Assembly (NCBI GenBank): GCA_020058315.1
Contig: JAGVEK010000287.1
Location: 1 to 7,912 of the forward strand
DNA length: 7,912 nt
From: Candidatus Zixiibacteriota bacterium
GTDB taxonomy: Bacteria > Zixibacteria > MSB-5A5 > WJJR01
Direction of reading: 5' to 3'
Below are positions 6,719 to 7,912 of this stretch, piece by piece. Made by a program: the position numbers and the translations under genes. Position 1 is the first letter of the stretch. Each line of letters begins with the position of its first letter. The notes below the pieces were generated by a model. It was given only the letters and a program-made list of their open reading frames with translations. It made no database searches and was not told where the DNA came from.

Positions 6719-6747
6719 ATTTTTGCCAATTCGCGGTCAATTGTCAA
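6719..6747 (-). promoter_or_regulatory. Sigma-70-type promoter of the rplU-bamA-skp-lpxD operon
   Basis: On the minus strand a consensus -35 box TTGACA (6747-6742) is followed after exactly 17 bases by AAAAAT (6724-6719), a 4-of-6 match to the -10 consensus. Transcription would start near 6712, leaving a leader of about 44 bases before the rplU ATG. This leader contains the short palindrome AAGTCGACTT but is too short for a large riboswitch. Confidence 0.65.
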
Positions 6748-6918
6748 CAGAATTCGCCTCTTTGGCATCCTGGCCTCGACAGGAACAGAGGCTTTGTGGT
6801 CTTCACCTCTCACCTGCCGATTATGTATACACCAGACCCAACCGGTTATTTCCCTTTCGGTTCCGGGTTTCTGACGAGTTTTGTCCGCCCATCTCTGCGC
6901 AAGATCAGGCCAAGATGA

Positions 6919-6947
6919 TTGGCAGGCTGATACCAGGGTTGTATCAT
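6919..6947 (+). promoter_or_regulatory. Sigma-70-type promoter of uvrB
   Basis: TTGGCA (6919-6924) and TATCAT (6942-6947) each match the -35 and -10 consensus at 5 of 6 positions and are separated by exactly 17 bases. Transcription would begin near 6954, giving a leader of about 42 bases to the uvrB ATG at 6996. No other pair of this quality was seen upstream of uvrB. Confidence 0.65.
6928..6946. promoter_or_regulatory. Inverted repeat TGATAC-N7-GTATCA over the uvrB promoter, candidate SOS (LexA) operator
   Basis: TGATAC (6928-6933) and GTATCA (6941-6946) are perfect inverted arms separated by 7 bases. The repeat occupies the promoter spacer and five of six bases of the -10 box, so a dimer bound there would block RNA polymerase. 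uvrB is an SOS gene in many bacteria, and LexA operators are palindromes placed in just this way, although their sequence differs between phyla. The motif is not the E. coli CTGT-N8-ACAG or the Bacillus GAAC-N4-GTTC box. LexA as the binder is an inference. Confidence 0.5.
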
Positions 6948-6995
6948 GGGTGGTTGCGTGTGCTGATGACTGGATCAAATGAGGCAGTGACGAGG

Positions 6996-7912
6996 ATGAG
7001 CATTTTCGACCTGAAAAGCCCTTACACACCCACCGGCGACCAGCCGCAGGCGATCGCGGCGCTGGTGGACGGCCTCGAACGCGGACTGAAGTGTCAGACG
7101 CTGCTGGGAGTGACCGGATCGGGCAAGACGTTCACGATGGCCAATGTCATCGCCCACTGGGGGCGTCCGACGCTCGTCATTTCCCATAACAAGACGCTGG
7201 CGGCGCAATTGTACGGTGAGCTGAAGTCGTTTTTCCCGGACAATGCGGTCGAGTTCTTCATCAGTTACTACGATTATTACCAGCCGGAAGCGTACGTGCC
7301 GCAGACCGACACGTACATCGAAAAGGACACATCGATCAATGACGACATCGACCGGCTGCGTCTGCGAGCGACGGCGTCACTTCTGGAGCGGCGCGATGTG
7401 ATCATTGTGGCGTCGGTGTCGTGCATCTACGGGCTGGGGTCGCCGGAGGATTACAAGAGCCTGATGGTGTTCCTGGAGGTGGGGCAGACGATCCCGCGCG
7501 ACGAGCTCCTGCACAAGCTGATCGACATTCATTACAGCCGCAATGATTTCGATTCGGCCCGCGGCACGTTTCGCGTTCGGGGGGACACGATTGAGATCAT
7601 ACCGGCGTATGAGCAGACAGCGGTGCGCGTTGAACTGTTCGGCGATGAAATCGATAAGATCACGCTGGTCGATTCACTGACCGGGGAGGTTGTGCGGCAG
7701 CAGGACAAGAAAGCGATCTATCCGGCCAAGCACTTCGTGACGACCGTTCCGAGCTTACAGCGGGCGATCAAGAGTATTGAGATCGAGCTGGCCCAGCAGT
7801 TGGAGCATTTCCGGGCGCAGGACAAGTTGCTTGAAGCCCAGCGATTGGAATCACGCACCAAGTTCGATTTGGAAATGCTGAAAGAAGTCGGGTACTGCAC
7901 GGGGATCGAGAA
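6996..7912 (+). CDS. uvrB: UvrABC excision nuclease subunit B, N-terminal 305 residues (cut by window edge)
   Basis: UvrB is the damage-verifying helicase-like subunit of nucleotide excision repair; UvrA loads it at lesions and it then recruits UvrC. The visible part starts MSIFDLKSPYTPTGDQPQAI, the family's normal N-terminus, and carries the Walker A motif GVTGSGKT (38-45), HNKTLAAQLYGELKSFFP (64-81), the damage-probing beta-hairpin region with tyrosines 91, 92, 94 and 95 in YYDYYQPEAYVPQTDTYIEK, and VASVSCIYGLGSPEDY (138-153). The full family length is about 670 residues, so the C-terminal helicase half and the UvrC-binding region lie beyond the edge. The ATG at 6996 fits the family start, though its ribosome-binding site is poorly spaced (GAGG at 6981-6984 is 11 bases away; another GAGG touches the ATG). 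In-frame GTG 6987 and ATG 6966 are alternatives. It is transcribed divergently from rplU. Confidence 0.97.
   Translation, partial: MSIFDLKSPYTPTGDQPQAIAALVDGLERGLKCQTLLGVTGSGKTFTMANVIAHWGRPTLVISHNKTLAAQLYGELKSFFPDNAVEFFISYYDYYQPEAYVPQTDTYIEKDTSINDDIDRLRLRATASLLERRDVIIVASVSCIYGLGSPEDYKSLMVFLEVGQTIPRDELLHKLIDIHYSRNDFDSARGTFRVRGDTIEIIPAYEQTAVRVELFGDEIDKITLVDSLTGEVVRQQDKKAIYPAKHFVTTVPSLQRAIKSIEIELAQQLEHFRAQDKLLEAQRLESRTKFDLEMLKEVGYCTGIE

Larger units (their letters stand above)
6669..6995. other. Divergent promoter region between rplU and uvrB
   Basis: This 327-base gap contains no gene I can support. It holds the rplU promoter (6719-6747, minus), the uvrB promoter and overlapping inverted repeat (6919-6947, plus), a 10-bp palindrome AAGTCGACTT (6688-6697) in the rplU leader, and two isolated 8-bp perfect palindromes, TGTATACA (6824-6831) and AACCGGTT (6840-6847), whose centres are 16 bases apart. 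The stretch 6848-6918 shows nothing recognisable. Confidence 0.7.

Noticed and set aside
6979..6990. Four-codon mini reading frame ATG AGG CAG TGA just before uvrB
   Set aside because: Could be a leader peptide, but such a short frame is expected by chance and no regulatory logic can be read from it.
6646..7029. 127-codon minus-strand open frame across the rplU-uvrB gap
   Set aside because: It overlaps both promoters and the starts of rplU and uvrB and resembles no protein family.

Overview
The window is about 58-60% GC by eye and comes from a Gram-negative (diderm) bacterium. It carries an outer-membrane biogenesis cluster (bamA, skp/ompH, lpxD), so the cell has both a Bam machinery and lipid A synthesis. 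Divergence of the proteins and the gene order do not point to a well-known genus. An uncultured lineage of the FCB/delta-proteobacterial type is a reasonable guess, but the sequence alone does not settle it.

Layout from left to right. (1) Bases 1-163, minus strand: the N-terminal part of an ArsR-family winged-helix repressor, cut by the window edge. (2) Bases 164-403: a divergent intergenic region with a near-perfect 16-bp dyad (possible ArsR operator) and a strong hairpin resembling a REP-type repeat. (3) Bases 404-2092, plus strand: a CstA/BtsT-family carbon-starvation membrane transporter of the short, about 560-residue type. (4) Bases 2093-2192: a convergent gap with a long composite hairpin that probably terminates cstA and may be a decayed palindromic repeat. 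(5) Bases 2193-6668, minus strand: a tightly packed leftward operon rplU-bamA-skp-lpxD with gaps of 8 and 35 bases and one 4-base overlap. (6) Bases 6669-6995: a divergent promoter region. (7) Bases 6996 to the right edge, plus strand: the first 305 codons of uvrB.

How the genes work together. Skp carries unfolded outer-membrane proteins to BamA, which folds them into the outer membrane; LpxD adds the second acyl chain set of lipid A, the lipid those proteins sit in. Here the set is driven from a sigma-70-type promoter in front of the ribosomal protein gene rplU, which would tie envelope construction to ribosome synthesis. The usual partner of rplU, rpmA (L27), does not follow it, and the usual fabZ-lpxA genes do not follow lpxD. 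uvrB has a very good sigma-70 promoter (TTGGCA, 17-base spacer, TATCAT) with a perfect 6-7-6 inverted repeat lying over its spacer and -10 box, which is what an SOS (LexA) operator would look like. That operator and the two cstA-flanking hairpins are the most interesting observations. The genes themselves are ordinary housekeeping and transport genes; I see no mobile element, CRISPR array, tRNA or rRNA, and no evidence of an undescribed multi-gene system.
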